The notes: generated by a model not told the origin, from the letters alone. Counted from the stretch's first letter, positions 7,414 to 16,240 are shown. The stretch: 64,000 nucleotides of DNA from Dactylosporangium sp. AC04546 (GCF_022095675.1 NZ_JAHYSG010000007.1:124001-188000); one strand, 5' to 3'. Numbers and translations: made by a program.

Positions 7414-9504
7414 TCAGCCGCCGTACACCTCGAGTTCCCACAGCGAGTAGCCCCACTGGGTGGCTCGCTGGGTGCCGTTGACGCGGACGTAGCGTCCGTT
7501 GCCGGTGACGGTGAGGTCGTCGATGCCGCCGTCGCCGGTGGTGGTGCTGTAGATGTTGGTCCATGTGGAGCCGTCGACCGACGTCTGGATCTGGTAGGCG
7601 CGGCCGTATGCGGTTTCCCAGTTCAGCCGGACGCGGTTGATCGTGCGAACGCTCCCGAGATCGACGCTGATCCACTGCGGGTCGCTGTAGGCGGAGCCCC
7701 AGCGGGTGGCGGTGTTGCCGTCCACCGCGTTGGCGGCGGCGTGCGGGCTGCCGGGCTCCACCGACGACGCGCTGACCGGGCGGCCCTGGGAGAGCAGGCC
7801 GGCGGACGCCGTGCCGTAGACGTTGAGGTCCCACAGCGAGTAGCCCCACTGGGTCGCTCGCTGCGTGCCGTAGACGCGGACGTAGCGGCCGGTGCCAGTG
7901 ACAGTGAGGTCGTCAACGCCGCCGTCACCGGTGGTGGTGCTGTAGACGGTCGTCCATGTCGAGCCGTCGACCGACGTCTGGATCTGGTACGCGCGGCCGT
8001 ATGCGGTCTCCCAGTTCAGTCGGACGCGGTTGAGCGTGTACGTCGAACCCAGGTCCACCGCGATCCACTGTGGATCCGAGTACGCCGAACCCCAGCGGGT
8101 GGCCGCGTTGCCGTCGACCGCGTTGGCGCCCGTGTGCGGGCTGCCGGGCTCGACCGACGAGACCGTCACCGGCCTGCCGCGCGCGACGTCCGTCGCCGGC
8201 GGCGGGCCGTCCGTCTTGATGCGGATGTTGCGGTAGCTGATGTGGGCGGCGTCGCCGTCGTTCTGCACGCCGACGTAGCCGCTGGCGATGTTCCGGGTGC
8301 TCATGTAGTCGTTGACTTCGACGCCGTTGAGGTACACCTCGACGTGCTGGCCGTGGACCTGGACGTCGTAGGTGTTCCACGAGCCCGGCGGGTTGAGGTT
8401 CGCCGCGCGCAGCGCCGTGTCCGGGGCCTTGAAGCTGTAGACGCTGCCCGTGGTGCGGGTCGGGTCGCCGTCGGTGGCGTCGATCTGGATCTCGTGGCCC
8501 GCGTTCACCGGCCCCCAGGGGTCGTTGCCGGGGTCCGGGAAGCCGATGAAGACGCCGCCGTTGTCGTCGCCCGGCATCATCCAGTCGACCTTGAGCGAGT
8601 AGTTGGCGAACGGGCTCACGGGGTACCACAGCAACCCCATCCCGCCGAAGGAGCTGAGCGTGCCGTCGGCCAGGGTGAACCCGCCCGGACCGGCCATGCG
8701 CCACCGGTCGAGGCTCGCCTGGGTGCCGTCGAACAGCGCCGTGTAGCCGCTCTCCGGCCGGCAGTCCCCGGCCGCCGCTCCGGCCGCCCACCGGATGCCG
8801 CCGAGCAGCATGCGGGTGAAGCTCGGGTCGGCCCACGACTCGTCGGTGTGGCCCATGCCCGTGTACCACGCCCGGCCGCCGTCGTAGCCCTGGCACCACG
8901 TGATGGGGTGGTCGGCGCCCATCGTCCCGCCGCTGTAGGTCGACTCGTCGAGCGTGGCGAGCACCTTGACGTTCGCCCGCGGGTTGGTCGCGTAGTTGTA
9001 CCACTCGTCGAGCCGCGACCAGGTCGGCGCGAGGTGCGAGGTCGACGGGTGGGCCCGGTCGGCGACCCGCACCGTCGCCGTCTGGTTCGCCGGGTGGCTG
9101 CTGAAGTACGCGCCGACCAGGCCGCCGTACCAGGCCCAGCCGTACTCGGTGTCGGCCGCGGCGTGCACGCCGGTGTAGCCGCCGCCGGCGCGGACGTAGG
9201 ACTGGAACGCGGCCTGCTGGGCGTCGTTGAGCACATCGCCGGTCGTCGAGAGCCAGATGACGGCCTTGTACTGCGAGAGATTGCCGGTCGTGAACGCCCC
9301 GGCGTCCTCGGTGGCGTCGACGGCGAAGTTGTTCGCCGCGCCGAGCTGCTGGACGGCGGCGACGCCGGCCGGGATCGAGCCGTGCCGGAAGCCCGCGGTC
9401 TTGGTGAACACGAGCACCTTGAACGCGGGCGCGGCGTACGCCGGCGTCACGGCGGTCAGCGTGGCGGCGGCCGCGAGGGCGAGCGCCGCGAGGATTCTGC
9501 GCAT
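7414..9504 (-). CDS. secreted ThuA-domain / DUF1080 protein with two F5/8C carbohydrate-binding domains
   Basis: A 696-residue secreted protein: signal peptide (1-24), ThuA-like glutamine-amidotransferase-fold domain (about 27-245; FKVLVFTKTAGFRHGSIP, GGGYTGVHAAADTEYGW), a DUF1080 or 3-keto-disaccharide hydrolase-type lectin-like domain (about 255-425; FDGTQASLDRWRMAG, WNTYDVQVHGQHVEVYLNG), then two F5/8 type C (CBM32-like) domains. It lies 11 bp downstream of the sugar dehydrogenase gene and is probably co-transcribed. ThuA and DUF1080 proteins are linked to 3-keto-sugar metabolism, which fits a neighbouring sugar oxidase. The two F5/8C copies are very similar to those of the neighbour, at DNA level in part identical. 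Confidence 0.85.
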   Translation of the reverse strand: MRRILAALALAAAATLTAVTPAYAAPAFKVLVFTKTAGFRHGSIPAGVAAVQQLGAANNFAVDATEDAGAFTTGNLSQYKAVIWLSTTGDVLNDAQQAAFQSYVRAGGGYTGVHAAADTEYGWAWYGGLVGAYFSSHPANQTATVRVADRAHPSTSHLAPTWSRLDEWYNYATNPRANVKVLATLDESTYSGGTMGADHPITWCQGYDGGRAWYTGMGHTDESWADPSFTRMLLGGIRWAAGAAAGDCRPESGYTALFDGTQASLDRWRMAGPGGFTLADGTLSSFGGMGLLWYPVSPFANYSLKVDWMMPGDDNGGVFIGFPDPGNDPWGPVNAGHEIQIDATDGDPTRTTGSVYSFKAPDTALRAANLNPPGSWNTYDVQVHGQHVEVYLNGVEVNDYMSTRNIASGYVGVQNDGDAAHISYRNIRIKTDGPPPATDVARGRPVTVSSVEPGSPHTGANAVDGNAATRWGSAYSDPQWIAVDLGSTYTLNRVRLNWETAYGRAYQIQTSVDGSTWTTVYSTTTGDGGVDDLTVTGTGRYVRVYGTQRATQWGYSLWDLNVYGTASAGLLSQGRPVSASSVEPGSPHAAANAVDGNTATRWGSAYSDPQWISVDLGSVRTINRVRLNWETAYGRAYQIQTSVDGSTWTNIYSTTTGDGGIDDLTVTGNGRYVRVNGTQRATQWGYSLWELEVYGG
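7429..7553 (-). repeat. 125-bp segment identical to 9531-9655
   Basis: This stretch encodes most of the last F5/8C domain of the ThuA protein and is identical, base for base over 125 bp, to the matching part of the upstream sugar dehydrogenase gene. The proteins continue to be similar outside it but the DNA diverges, which points to recent gene conversion or duplication of this part. Confidence 0.9.
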
Positions 9505-9515
9505 GATGGCTCCTC

Positions 9516-12500
9516 TCAGGCGCCGTAGATCTCGAGTTCCCACAGCGAGTAGCCCCACTGGGTGGCTCGCTGGGTGCCGTTGACGCGGACGTAGCGTCCG
9601 TTGCCGGTGACGGTGAGGTCGTCGATGCCGCCGTCGCCGGTGGTGGTGCTGTAGACGGTGGTCCATGTGGAGCCGTCGACGGACGTCTGGATCTGGTAGG
9701 CGCGGCCGTAGGCGGCCTCCCAGTTGAGCTTCACCCGGTTGATCGTGCGGGTGCTGCCGAGATCGACGCTGATCCACTGCGGGTCGCTGTAGGCCGATCC
9801 CCAGCGAGTGGACGTGTTGCCGTCCACCGCGTTGGCGCCGACGAGCACGTTGCCGGGCTCCACCGACGACGTGGTGACCGGCCGCCCCTGCGACAGCAGG
9901 CTGGACGTGCCGTAGACGTTCAGGTCCCACAGTGAGTAGCCCCACTGGGTCGCCCGCTGCGTGCCGTTGACGCGGACATAGCGCCCGCTGCCGGACACCG
10001 TGACGTCGTCGATCCCGCCGTCGCCGGTGGTGGTGCTGTAGACGTTGGTCCATGCCGAGCCGTCGACCGACGTCTGGATCTGGTACGCCCGGCCGTACGC
10101 CGTCTCCCAGTTCAGCCGCACGCGGTTGAGCGAGTACACGGCGCCGAGGTCGACCGCGATCCACTGCGGGTCGCTGTACGCGCTCGACCACCGCGTCGCC
10201 CCGTTGCCGTCCACCGCCAGGCCGCCCGGCCGGGCCGGGTCGTCCGTCGACGAGACGGTCACCGGCTTGCCGCGGGCCAGGTCGGTGGCCGACGTGAACG
10301 TGAACGCGTCGACGTTGAAGAGGGCGCCGCTGCCGCCCTTGAACGTGAGGTACAACGGCCGCGTCCCGGCCTGCGGGCTCAGCGCGGTGCTGACCGTGGT
10401 CCAGTTCTCCCAGCCGCCGGTGCCGGGCACCGTGACCGACCCGGCGAGCGGCCCGGTCGGCGAGTCGCTGCGGAACTCCAGCGTGCCGCCGGCGTTGGCC
10501 GAGGCGACCCGGGCGGTGACACCGGTCGCGCCGGCGAGGTTGTAGGTGGTGAACGCCAGCCAGTCGCCGTTGTCGATCGCGCCGACGTACGATCCCTCGG
10601 CCGTGGTGGTGTTGTAGATCGTCAGGTTGCCGCTGGACGAGCCGAAGTGCTCGGCCTGCCGGTGCCGCGGCTGGAGCACGATCTGGGCGTGCGCGGTCAG
10701 GCCGCCCCGGTCGGTGTAGGCGGCATCGATGACGCCGAAGATGTTGTCGCTCGGGTTGTGCTCGTTGTTGGCCGATGTCTGCAGCACGCCCGAGCAGCCG
10801 GTGGTGCTGGTGATCGGGTGGCCGTGCTGGTCGTGGCCGAGGACGAAGTTCACCGCGACGCGCGAGCAGTCGATCGTGCCGTCCTCCGGGTCGGTGACGG
10901 TGACCTGGAACGGCACCGCGTCGCCGAAGTCGAACAGCGACCCGTTGGCCGGGCCGGCGATCGCGACCGTCGGGGTGGTGTTGCCGACGGTGATCGTGGT
11001 CGATGCCGAGCCGGTGTTGCCGGCCGGGTCGGTGACGGTGAGCCGGGCGGTGTAGCTGCCGTTGGCGGCGTAGGTGTGCGACGGGTTGGCGGCGCTGGAG
11101 GTACCACCGTCGCCGAACGTCCACGCGTAGGTCAGCGCGCCGCCCTCCGGGTCCGCCGAGCCGGCCGAGCTGAACGCGACGGCCAGGGGCGGCTGGCCGG
11201 AGGTGCGGTTCGCCGTGATCACCGCGGTCGGCGCGCGGTTGCCGCCGGGGACGCCCTCGATGCGGTACAGCGCCGAGTTCTCGTCGCCGTTGAACCAGCC
11301 GGCGCCGTAGTCGAGCACGTACAGCGCGCCCTCCGGCCCGATCGCCATGTCCATGATGTGCTTGTGGGTCCACGGGAAGCTCTCGACGGTCCCCGGGCTG
11401 CCGTCGGCGTTCAGCTTGACCGTCTTGATCCAGTCGAGGGAGAACTCGCCGGCGAAGAACTTGCCGTCGAAGCTCTGCGGCAGCTTCGTGGCGGAGTTGA
11501 GTCCCGCGTCGTAGCGGTACACCGGGCCGGCCATCGGGCCGCCGCCGGTCGCGCCGAGCGGGGAGCCCGGCTGGTTGTCGTACGACAGCCAGGCCGGCTT
11601 CGCCGCCGGCAGGTTCGTCAGGCCGGTGTTGTGCGGCGAGTTGTTCACCGGCGCGGCGCAGTTGAACTTCGGCCCGGGCGTGCCGGTGGCGAAGTCGTAG
11701 TCGTTGTAGGGCGCGTTGTAGCCCTGGCAGTAGGGCCAGCCGTGGTTGCCCGGCCCGGTGATCCGCTCGAACTCCTGGTGCCCGGCCTCGCCGCGGTTCG
11801 GGTCGTTGGTGTCCGAGTCGGCCGCGTAGTTGCCGACATAGACGACGCCCGTCGTCTTGTCGACGGACATGCGGAACGGGTTGCGGAAGCCCATCGCGTA
11901 GATCTCCGGGCGCGTCCGCGCCGTCCCCGGCGGGAAGAGGTTGCCGGCCGGGACCGTGTACGTGCCGTCGGCCTGCGGGGTGATCCGCAGCAGCTTGCCG
12001 CGCAGGTCGTTGGTGTTGCCGGCGCTGCGCTGGGCGTCGAAGTCCCAGCTCCAGCCCGGCCGCTCGTCGATCGGCGTGTAGCCGTTGGACGACCACGGCT
12101 GGGTGTCGTCGCCGGTGGTGAGGTACAGGTTGCCCTGCGCGTCGAAGTCGAGGTCGCCGCCGACGTGGCAGCACATCCCGCGGTCCGTGGTGACCTGGAG
12201 CATCCGCTTCTCGCTGGCGAGGTCCACGGTGCCGTCGGCGCGCACCGTGAAGCGGGAGAGTTGGTTGTACCCCTGCCAGCGCGCGAAGTCGGCATCGGTC
12301 CCCGTCGACGGGGCGTCGCCGGCGGGGGTGCTCAGCGGCGGCGCGTAGTACAGGTAGATCCAGCGGTTGCTGGTGAAGCCCGGGTCGGCCGCGATGCCCT
12401 GCAGCCCCTCCTCATCGTGGGTGTACACCGGGATCGTCCCGGCCACTTTCGTGTTCCCGGCCGCGTCGGTGGAGAAGATCCTCCCGTCCCGCGACGTGTG

Positions 12501-12689
12501 CAGCACGGTCCGGTCCGGCAGCACGGCGAGCGACATGGGCTCGCCCATGGCGGCGGGCCCCTTGGCGAGCGTGACCTCCTGCAGCACGTCGGCCGCGAAG
12601 GCGGTCCCGGCGCTGAGGGCAAGATCGACGACGGTGAGCGTGCTGGCGACGAGCGCGGTGGCGGCGATGGCGGCGGTGCGCCTGCGCAT
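9516..12689 (-). CDS. secreted PQQ-type glucose/sorbosone dehydrogenase with PKD, CBM6-like and two F5/8C domains
   Basis: A 1057-residue secreted multi-domain protein. After a signal peptide (1-33) comes a glucose/sorbosone dehydrogenase propeller (about 35-445; GEPMSLAVLPDRTVLHTSRDG, RGMCCHVGGDLDFDAQGNLYL), a PKD domain (about 455-540; PPLAVAFSSAGSADPEGG), an Ig-like stretch, a CBM6-like domain (about 655-775) and two F5/8C domains. The propeller enzymes oxidise sugars or sugar chains, usually with PQQ, outside the cell. The start ATG at 12689 has AAGGAG in front of it; upstream in-frame residues do not look like a signal peptide. It is the first gene of an operon with the ThuA protein. Cofactor and substrate are family-level inference. 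Confidence 0.87.
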   Translation of the reverse strand: MRRRTAAIAATALVASTLTVVDLALSAGTAFAADVLQEVTLAKGPAAMGEPMSLAVLPDRTVLHTSRDGRIFSTDAAGNTKVAGTIPVYTHDEEGLQGIAADPGFTSNRWIYLYYAPPLSTPAGDAPSTGTDADFARWQGYNQLSRFTVRADGTVDLASEKRMLQVTTDRGMCCHVGGDLDFDAQGNLYLTTGDDTQPWSSNGYTPIDERPGWSWDFDAQRSAGNTNDLRGKLLRITPQADGTYTVPAGNLFPPGTARTRPEIYAMGFRNPFRMSVDKTTGVVYVGNYAADSDTNDPNRGEAGHQEFERITGPGNHGWPYCQGYNAPYNDYDFATGTPGPKFNCAAPVNNSPHNTGLTNLPAAKPAWLSYDNQPGSPLGATGGGPMAGPVYRYDAGLNSATKLPQSFDGKFFAGEFSLDWIKTVKLNADGSPGTVESFPWTHKHIMDMAIGPEGALYVLDYGAGWFNGDENSALYRIEGVPGGNRAPTAVITANRTSGQPPLAVAFSSAGSADPEGGALTYAWTFGDGGTSSAANPSHTYAANGSYTARLTVTDPAGNTGSASTTITVGNTTPTVAIAGPANGSLFDFGDAVPFQVTVTDPEDGTIDCSRVAVNFVLGHDQHGHPITSTTGCSGVLQTSANNEHNPSDNIFGVIDAAYTDRGGLTAHAQIVLQPRHRQAEHFGSSSGNLTIYNTTTAEGSYVGAIDNGDWLAFTTYNLAGATGVTARVASANAGGTLEFRSDSPTGPLAGSVTVPGTGGWENWTTVSTALSPQAGTRPLYLTFKGGSGALFNVDAFTFTSATDLARGKPVTVSSTDDPARPGGLAVDGNGATRWSSAYSDPQWIAVDLGAVYSLNRVRLNWETAYGRAYQIQTSVDGSAWTNVYSTTTGDGGIDDVTVSGSGRYVRVNGTQRATQWGYSLWDLNVYGTSSLLSQGRPVTTSSVEPGNVLVGANAVDGNTSTRWGSAYSDPQWISVDLGSTRTINRVKLNWEAAYGRAYQIQTSVDGSTWTTVYSTTTGDGGIDDLTVTGNGRYVRVNGTQRATQWGYSLWELEIYGA
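9531..9655 (-). repeat. 125-bp segment identical to 7429-7553
   Basis: Partner of the identical segment in the downstream ThuA gene; it codes for the C-terminal part of the last F5/8C domain of the sugar dehydrogenase. The offset between copies is 2102 bp. Confidence 0.9.
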
Positions 12690-12707
12690 TGGCGGACTCC
12701 TTGTCCC

Positions 12708-12763
12708 TGTCAAAAGGCAAGGGGTGCGCCGCCACCCGGTTGGACGCTGGGGTTTTGACAAAA
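12708..12763. promoter_or_regulatory. inverted TGTCAAAA / TTTTGACA repeats before the sugar dehydrogenase
   Basis: TGTCAAAA at 12708-12715 is repeated in inverse orientation as TTTTGACA at 12753-12760, and the second copy is itself part of the odd palindrome TTTTGACAAAA (12753-12763). They lie 19-74 bp before the ATG of the sugar dehydrogenase, in an otherwise gene-free 187-bp gap. A role as operator or promoter element is inferred from position and symmetry only. Confidence 0.4.
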
Positions 12764-12876
12764 GTCACCGAACTTTCGTCAACGTCGATGAAAGGGTTCC
12801 AGCCCCGGCCCGAACTTGTCAACAGGTTGGCCGGTGCGGGCCGGCAAATGGCTCGTGGCGAGGCCGACGGGCGCGG

Positions 12877-13638
12877 TCAGCGGCCGATCATGCCCGCTGA
12901 GAGGTCGATGTCGGCGCCGCAGAGGCCCGGCATGTTCAGGATCGCGGCCGTGGCCAGGGCGACCTCCTCCTCGGTGACCATGCGCTGCAGCGCCGACCGC
13001 GAGACGAACGCCGCCTCGGCCTGCGCCGGGGTCGTGCCCGTGCGCCGTGCCTCCAGGGCGAAGTTGCGGGTCATCCGCGGGCCCTCGACCGGGCCGGGGG
13101 ACAGGGTGTTCACCGAGACGCCGAGCGGGCCGACCTCGTGGGCGAGGGTCGTCGTCAGGCCGATGACCGCCATCTTCGAGGCCGTGTAGGGCGTCCGCCG
13201 GGCGAGGGGGCGCTTGCCGCTCACCGAGGCCACGTTGACGATGTCGCCCCGGCCGGCCGCGAGCATCGGCGGGAGGAAGGCGCGGCACATGAGGTACACC
13301 CCGCGGACGTTGACGGCGAAGACCTCGTCCCAGTCGCCGGGCTCGACCTCCCACAGCGGCGCGACCGGGCCGGCGATGCCGGCGTTGTTGACCAGGATCG
13401 AGACGTCCTCGGCGGCCAGGCTCGCCGCCAGGGCCGCCACCGAGGCCGGCGACGCGGTGTCGACCGGGGCGACCACGGCCTCGCCGATCTCGGCCGCGAC
13501 CGCGTCGAGCTTGGCGCGGTCGCGGCCGGACAGGACCACCCGGGCGCCGCGGGCGGCCAGCAGCAATGCGATGGCGCGGCCCAGGCCGTTGCCGGCGCCC
13601 GTGACCAGGGCGGTGCGGCCCGCGATCCGGTCGGTCAC
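12877..13638 (-). CDS. short-chain dehydrogenase/reductase
   Basis: A 253-residue classical SDR with TGAGNGLG (13-20) for NAD(P), NNAG (84-87) and the catalytic set Ser138, Tyr151, Lys155 (YTASK). The GTG start overlaps the stop of the HisD-family gene by 4 bp (GTGA), so both enzymes are made from one message and probably act in one pathway, for example successive oxidations of a polyol or sulfo-polyol. The longer upstream reading frame is only the continuation through the HisD gene. A divergent LacI regulator next to the pair supports a catabolic, substrate-induced role. The substrate is not identifiable. Confidence 0.88.
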   Translation of the reverse strand: MTDRIAGRTALVTGAGNGLGRAIALLLAARGARVVLSGRDRAKLDAVAAEIGEAVVAPVDTASPASVAALAASLAAEDVSILVNNAGIAGPVAPLWEVEPGDWDEVFAVNVRGVYLMCRAFLPPMLAAGRGDIVNVASVSGKRPLARRTPYTASKMAVIGLTTTLAHEVGPLGVSVNTLSPGPVEGPRMTRNFALEARRTGTTPAQAEAAFVSRSALQRMVTEEEVALATAAILNMPGLCGADIDLSAGMIGR

Positions 13639-14936
13639 TTCGCGTACCACGGCAGCGGCGCGCCCGCGTACTTGTGCGCGCGCACGTCGCCGGAGCGGGC
13701 GTGGCCCTCGAACAGCTCGACGCGGGAGGCGCGGCCGCACAGCTCGCCCAGCCAGGCGCTCGCCGCCGGGTCGGTGACCTCCTGGTACGTGACGGTCTTG
13801 AGGTACTTGCCGACCCACAGGCCGCCCGTGTAGTTGGCCGCGCCGCGGGTGGGCAGGGTGTGGTTGGTGCCGATGACCTTGTCGCCGTACGAGACGCAGG
13901 TGCCCTCGCCGAGGAACAGGGCGCCGTAGTTGCGCATCACCTCGAGCGCCTCGCGCGGCTCCTCGGTGAGCACCTCGACGTGCTCGAAGGCGTAGCGGTC
14001 GGCGAGGGCCCAGGCGGCGGCGCGGTCGGGCACGACGACGACCTCGCCGTGGTCGCGCCAGGCCGGGCCGGCGAAGTCGACGGTCGGCATGCCCGGCAGC
14101 AGCTCGTCGACCAGCTCGATGACCCGGCGGCCGAGCGCCTCCGACGTGGTGATGAGCACCGCGGGGGAGTCGGGGCCGTGCTCGGCCTGGCTCAGCAGGT
14201 CGACGGCGACCACGAACGGGTCGGCGTGCTCGTCGGCGATGACCAGGATCTCCGTCGGGCCGGCGAACAGGTCGATGCCGACCTCGCCGAAGAGCTGGCG
14301 CTTGGCCTCGGCGACGTAGGCGTTGCCAGGGCCGGCCAGCAGGTCGACCTTGCCGATCGTCTCGGTGCCCAGCGCGAGCGCGGCGACGGCCTGGGTGCCG
14401 CCGAGCAGCAGGATCTCGTCGGCGCCGGCCAGGTGCAGGGCGGCGACGGTCGCGGCCGGGATCTCGCCGCGGATCGGCGGGGTGCAGGCGGTGACCCGCT
14501 CGACGCCGGCCACCTTGGCGGTCACGACGGTCATGTGGGCCGAGGCGACCAGCGGGTAGCGCCCGCCGGGCACGTAGGCGCCGGACGCGGCGACCGGGAT
14601 GTTCTTCTGCCCGAGGAACACGCCCGGCTCGGTCTCGACCTCGAAGTCGGTCAGCGACTCGCGCTGCCGCTCGGCGAACGAGCGGACCCGTGCCTGCACG
14701 GTGCGGATGTCCTCGACCGCCTGGGCGGGCACGGTCGCCACGATCTTGTCGATCTCGTCGGGCGAGAGCCTGAACGAGTCCGGCGACCAGCCGTCGAAGC
14801 GCTCGGAGTAGCGGCGCACGGCGGCGTCGCCCTCCGTGCGGACGGCCCCGATGACCTCGGCCACGGTCTCCTGGACCTGCCGGCGGGCGGCGGGGTCGCC
14901 GGCTCGCGGCGACGCCTCTTTCAAATGGAAGGTCAT
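13635..14936 (-). CDS. HisD-family (histidinol dehydrogenase-like) catabolic dehydrogenase
   Basis: A 433-residue NAD- and zinc-dependent alcohol dehydrogenase of the histidinol dehydrogenase fold. Visible residues are Gln250 and His253 (SQAEHGPDS), the general-base pair Glu318-His319 (AFEHVEV) and the GTNHTLPTRG loop. There is no other his gene nearby; instead it is coupled to an SDR and divergent from a LacI regulator, so a catabolic paralogue is more likely than histidine synthesis. Sulfopropanediol 3-dehydrogenase (HpsN) is one known catabolic member and a possible match, but no sulfonate genes are seen. GAGGTG precedes the ATG at 14936. Confidence 0.82.
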   Translation of the reverse strand: MTFHLKEASPRAGDPAARRQVQETVAEVIGAVRTEGDAAVRRYSERFDGWSPDSFRLSPDEIDKIVATVPAQAVEDIRTVQARVRSFAERQRESLTDFEVETEPGVFLGQKNIPVAASGAYVPGGRYPLVASAHMTVVTAKVAGVERVTACTPPIRGEIPAATVAALHLAGADEILLLGGTQAVAALALGTETIGKVDLLAGPGNAYVAEAKRQLFGEVGIDLFAGPTEILVIADEHADPFVVAVDLLSQAEHGPDSPAVLITTSEALGRRVIELVDELLPGMPTVDFAGPAWRDHGEVVVVPDRAAAWALADRYAFEHVEVLTEEPREALEVMRNYGALFLGEGTCVSYGDKVIGTNHTLPTRGAANYTGGLWVGKYLKTVTYQEVTDPAASAWLGELCGRASRVELFEGHARSGDVRAHKYAGAPLPWYAK

Positions 14937-14954
14937 CACCTCACCGTGGATTGC

Positions 14955-14965
14955 ATACGTATACT
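14955..14965 (+). promoter_or_regulatory. ATACGTAT palindrome overlapping the -10 of the LacI gene
   Basis: ATACGTAT (14955-14962) is an 8-bp palindrome with central CG and overlaps TATACT (14960-14965), which is a good -10 eight bases before the LacI GTG. It lies between the divergent LacI and HisD-family genes (starts 37 bp apart), so one site could control both. Operator role inferred. Confidence 0.55.
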
Positions 14966-14973
14966 TGTCAACC

Positions 14974-15981
14974 GTGGCGCGGCGGGTCACCAGCTTCGAC
15001 GTGGCGGCGCTCGCGGGCGTCTCCCAGCCGACCGTCTCGCGGGCGCTGCGCAACCTGCCCGGCACCGCGCCGGAGACGCGCGAGAAGGTGCTGCGGGCCG
15101 CCGCCGAGCTGTCGTACGTGACGAGTGACCGCGGGCGTGCGCTGTCCACGAGCAGCACCCGGCGGATCGCGGTGGTGGCCGCCGAGCTGACCAACCCGTA
15201 CTACCCGGAGCTGGTCGAGCCGCTGCGCCGCGAGCTGGCCCGGCACGGCTACCGCACGGTCCTCGTCGCCGACGGCGACGACCTCGTCGATGGCTCCTAC
15301 GACGGGGTGGTGCTCACGACCACGACCCGGCACTCGGCGCTGCCGCGCGACCTCACCGAGCGGGGCGTGCCGCACGTGCTGGCCAACCGGCTGCTCGACC
15401 AGCCCGAGTCGCCCGGCTGCGCGATCGACAACCAGGCCGGCATGCGCGCCGTCGCCGACCTTCTCGCCGGGCTCGGTCACACCCGGATCGGCGCCGTGCA
15501 CGGCCCGGTCGACACCTCGACCGGCCGGGAGCGCGCCGACGGGCTCCGCGCGGGCCTGCGCCGCCACGGCCTGCACCTGCGCCGCGCCCACGTGCGCCGG
15601 GTGCCGTTCAGCCACGACGCCGCGTGCGCCGCGACAAGCGAGCTTCTCGGGCTGGACGACCCGCCCTCCGCCATCGTCTGCGGCAACGACGTGATCGCGA
15701 TCGGCGCGTTGTCGGCCGCCCGGCAGCTGCGCAAAAGGGTGCCCGAGGACCTGACGGTCGTCGGCTTCGACGACATCCCGGCCGCCGGCTGGCCGCTCAT
15801 CGCGCTGACGACGATGCGGTGCGACCTCACCGAGCTCGCCCGCAACGCCGTCGAGCTGCTCCTGGACCAGATCGCCGGCGCTGCGGGAGGGTTCCCGCAG
15901 CGCCGGTTACCTCCGGTCCTGGTCGAACGGGGGACCCACGCTGGACCGGCACCAGCTGCCACTGCTGACAGGCGTTGCTGA
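14974..15981 (+). CDS. LacI family transcriptional regulator
   Basis: A 335-residue repressor: HTH and hinge (1-58; TSFDVAALAGVSQPTVSRALRN) and a periplasmic-binding-protein-like effector domain (about 60-315; RIAVVAAELTNPYYPEL, GFDDIPAAGWPLIALTT). It is divergent from the HisD-family/SDR pair and probably represses it. The GTG at 14974 follows TATACT by eight bases. The last 13 or so codons (from about 15941) are antisense to a ricin-lectin gene remnant, so the natural C terminus seems to have been replaced by foreign sequence at a recombination junction; the fold should be complete before it. Confidence 0.88.
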   Translation: MARRVTSFDVAALAGVSQPTVSRALRNLPGTAPETREKVLRAAAELSYVTSDRGRALSTSSTRRIAVVAAELTNPYYPELVEPLRRELARHGYRTVLVADGDDLVDGSYDGVVLTTTTRHSALPRDLTERGVPHVLANRLLDQPESPGCAIDNQAGMRAVADLLAGLGHTRIGAVHGPVDTSTGRERADGLRAGLRRHGLHLRRAHVRRVPFSHDAACAATSELLGLDDPPSAIVCGNDVIAIGALSAARQLRKRVPEDLTVVGFDDIPAAGWPLIALTTMRCDLTELARNAVELLLDQIAGAAGGFPQRRLPPVLVERGTHAGPAPAATADRRC

Positions 15982-16207
15982 GCCACGACCACTGGCGCAC
16001 GTCCGCGCCGTCCGTCGTGGCGCAGTTCGCGACGTCGGCGACCTTGCCGCTGCTCGCGTTGACCAGGCGGACCCAGCCGCAGGTGGCGGTGGAGACGAAG
16101 CGGAAGCGCTGGCAGGAGTTGTTCAGCCAGGACCACTGCCGCAGGTCGGTGCCGTCGGCGGCGGCGCAGCCGGCCAGGTCGAGGACCTTGCCGGTGGCCA
16201 CGTTCAC
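15941..16207 (-). pseudogene. ricin B-type lectin domain remnant
   Basis: An open stretch of 89 codons reads as two repeats of a ricin-type beta-trefoil: VATGKVLDLAGCAAADGT with LRQWSWLNNSCQRF, and VNASSGKVADVANC with VRQWSWLSNACQQWQLVPV. The family normally has three repeats and sits at the end of a secreted enzyme. Here an in-frame TAG lies two codons before the first GTG, the first repeat is missing, and the reading frame runs on into the antisense of the LacI gene. It is therefore a leftover of a larger secreted protein gene. Intact ricin-domain sequence occurs at the right end of the window. Confidence 0.75.
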
Positions 16208-16209
16208 GA

Positions 16210-16240
16210 CGTGCTACTCAGGCCCCGGGTGAGTAGCACG
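16210..16240. repeat. 11-bp perfect stem-loop between lectin remnant and small membrane gene
   Basis: CGTGCTACTCA (16210-16220) and its exact reverse complement (16230-16240) flank a 9-base GC loop. It sits at the broken edge of the lectin remnant and 28 bp before the -10 of the next gene. It could be a terminator, an operator or the scar of a rearrangement; the sequence does not decide. Confidence 0.5.

Noticed and set aside
7429..10120. Regular DNA repeats as a possible CRISPR array
   Set aside because: The repeats are hundreds of bases long and encode F5/8C domains; there are no short repeats with unique spacers and no cas genes.
7414..12174. A single 1586-codon protein spanning the ThuA gene and most of the sugar dehydrogenase
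   Set aside because: The segment upstream of 9504 reads the dehydrogenase gene in the wrong frame; a good signal peptide and start exist at 9504.
10647..12758. Long plus-strand frame antisense to the sugar dehydrogenase
   Set aside because: Arg/Ala/Gly-rich composition with no family signature; antisense shadow.
12877..13638. SDR as the missing fructuronate reductase of the uronate locus
   Set aside because: UxuB belongs to the long-chain mannitol dehydrogenase family, and this SDR is 18 kb away and coupled to a HisD-family gene.
13635..14936. Histidine biosynthesis gene hisD
   Set aside because: No other his gene is near; coupling to an SDR and a divergent LacI regulator point to a catabolic paralogue.
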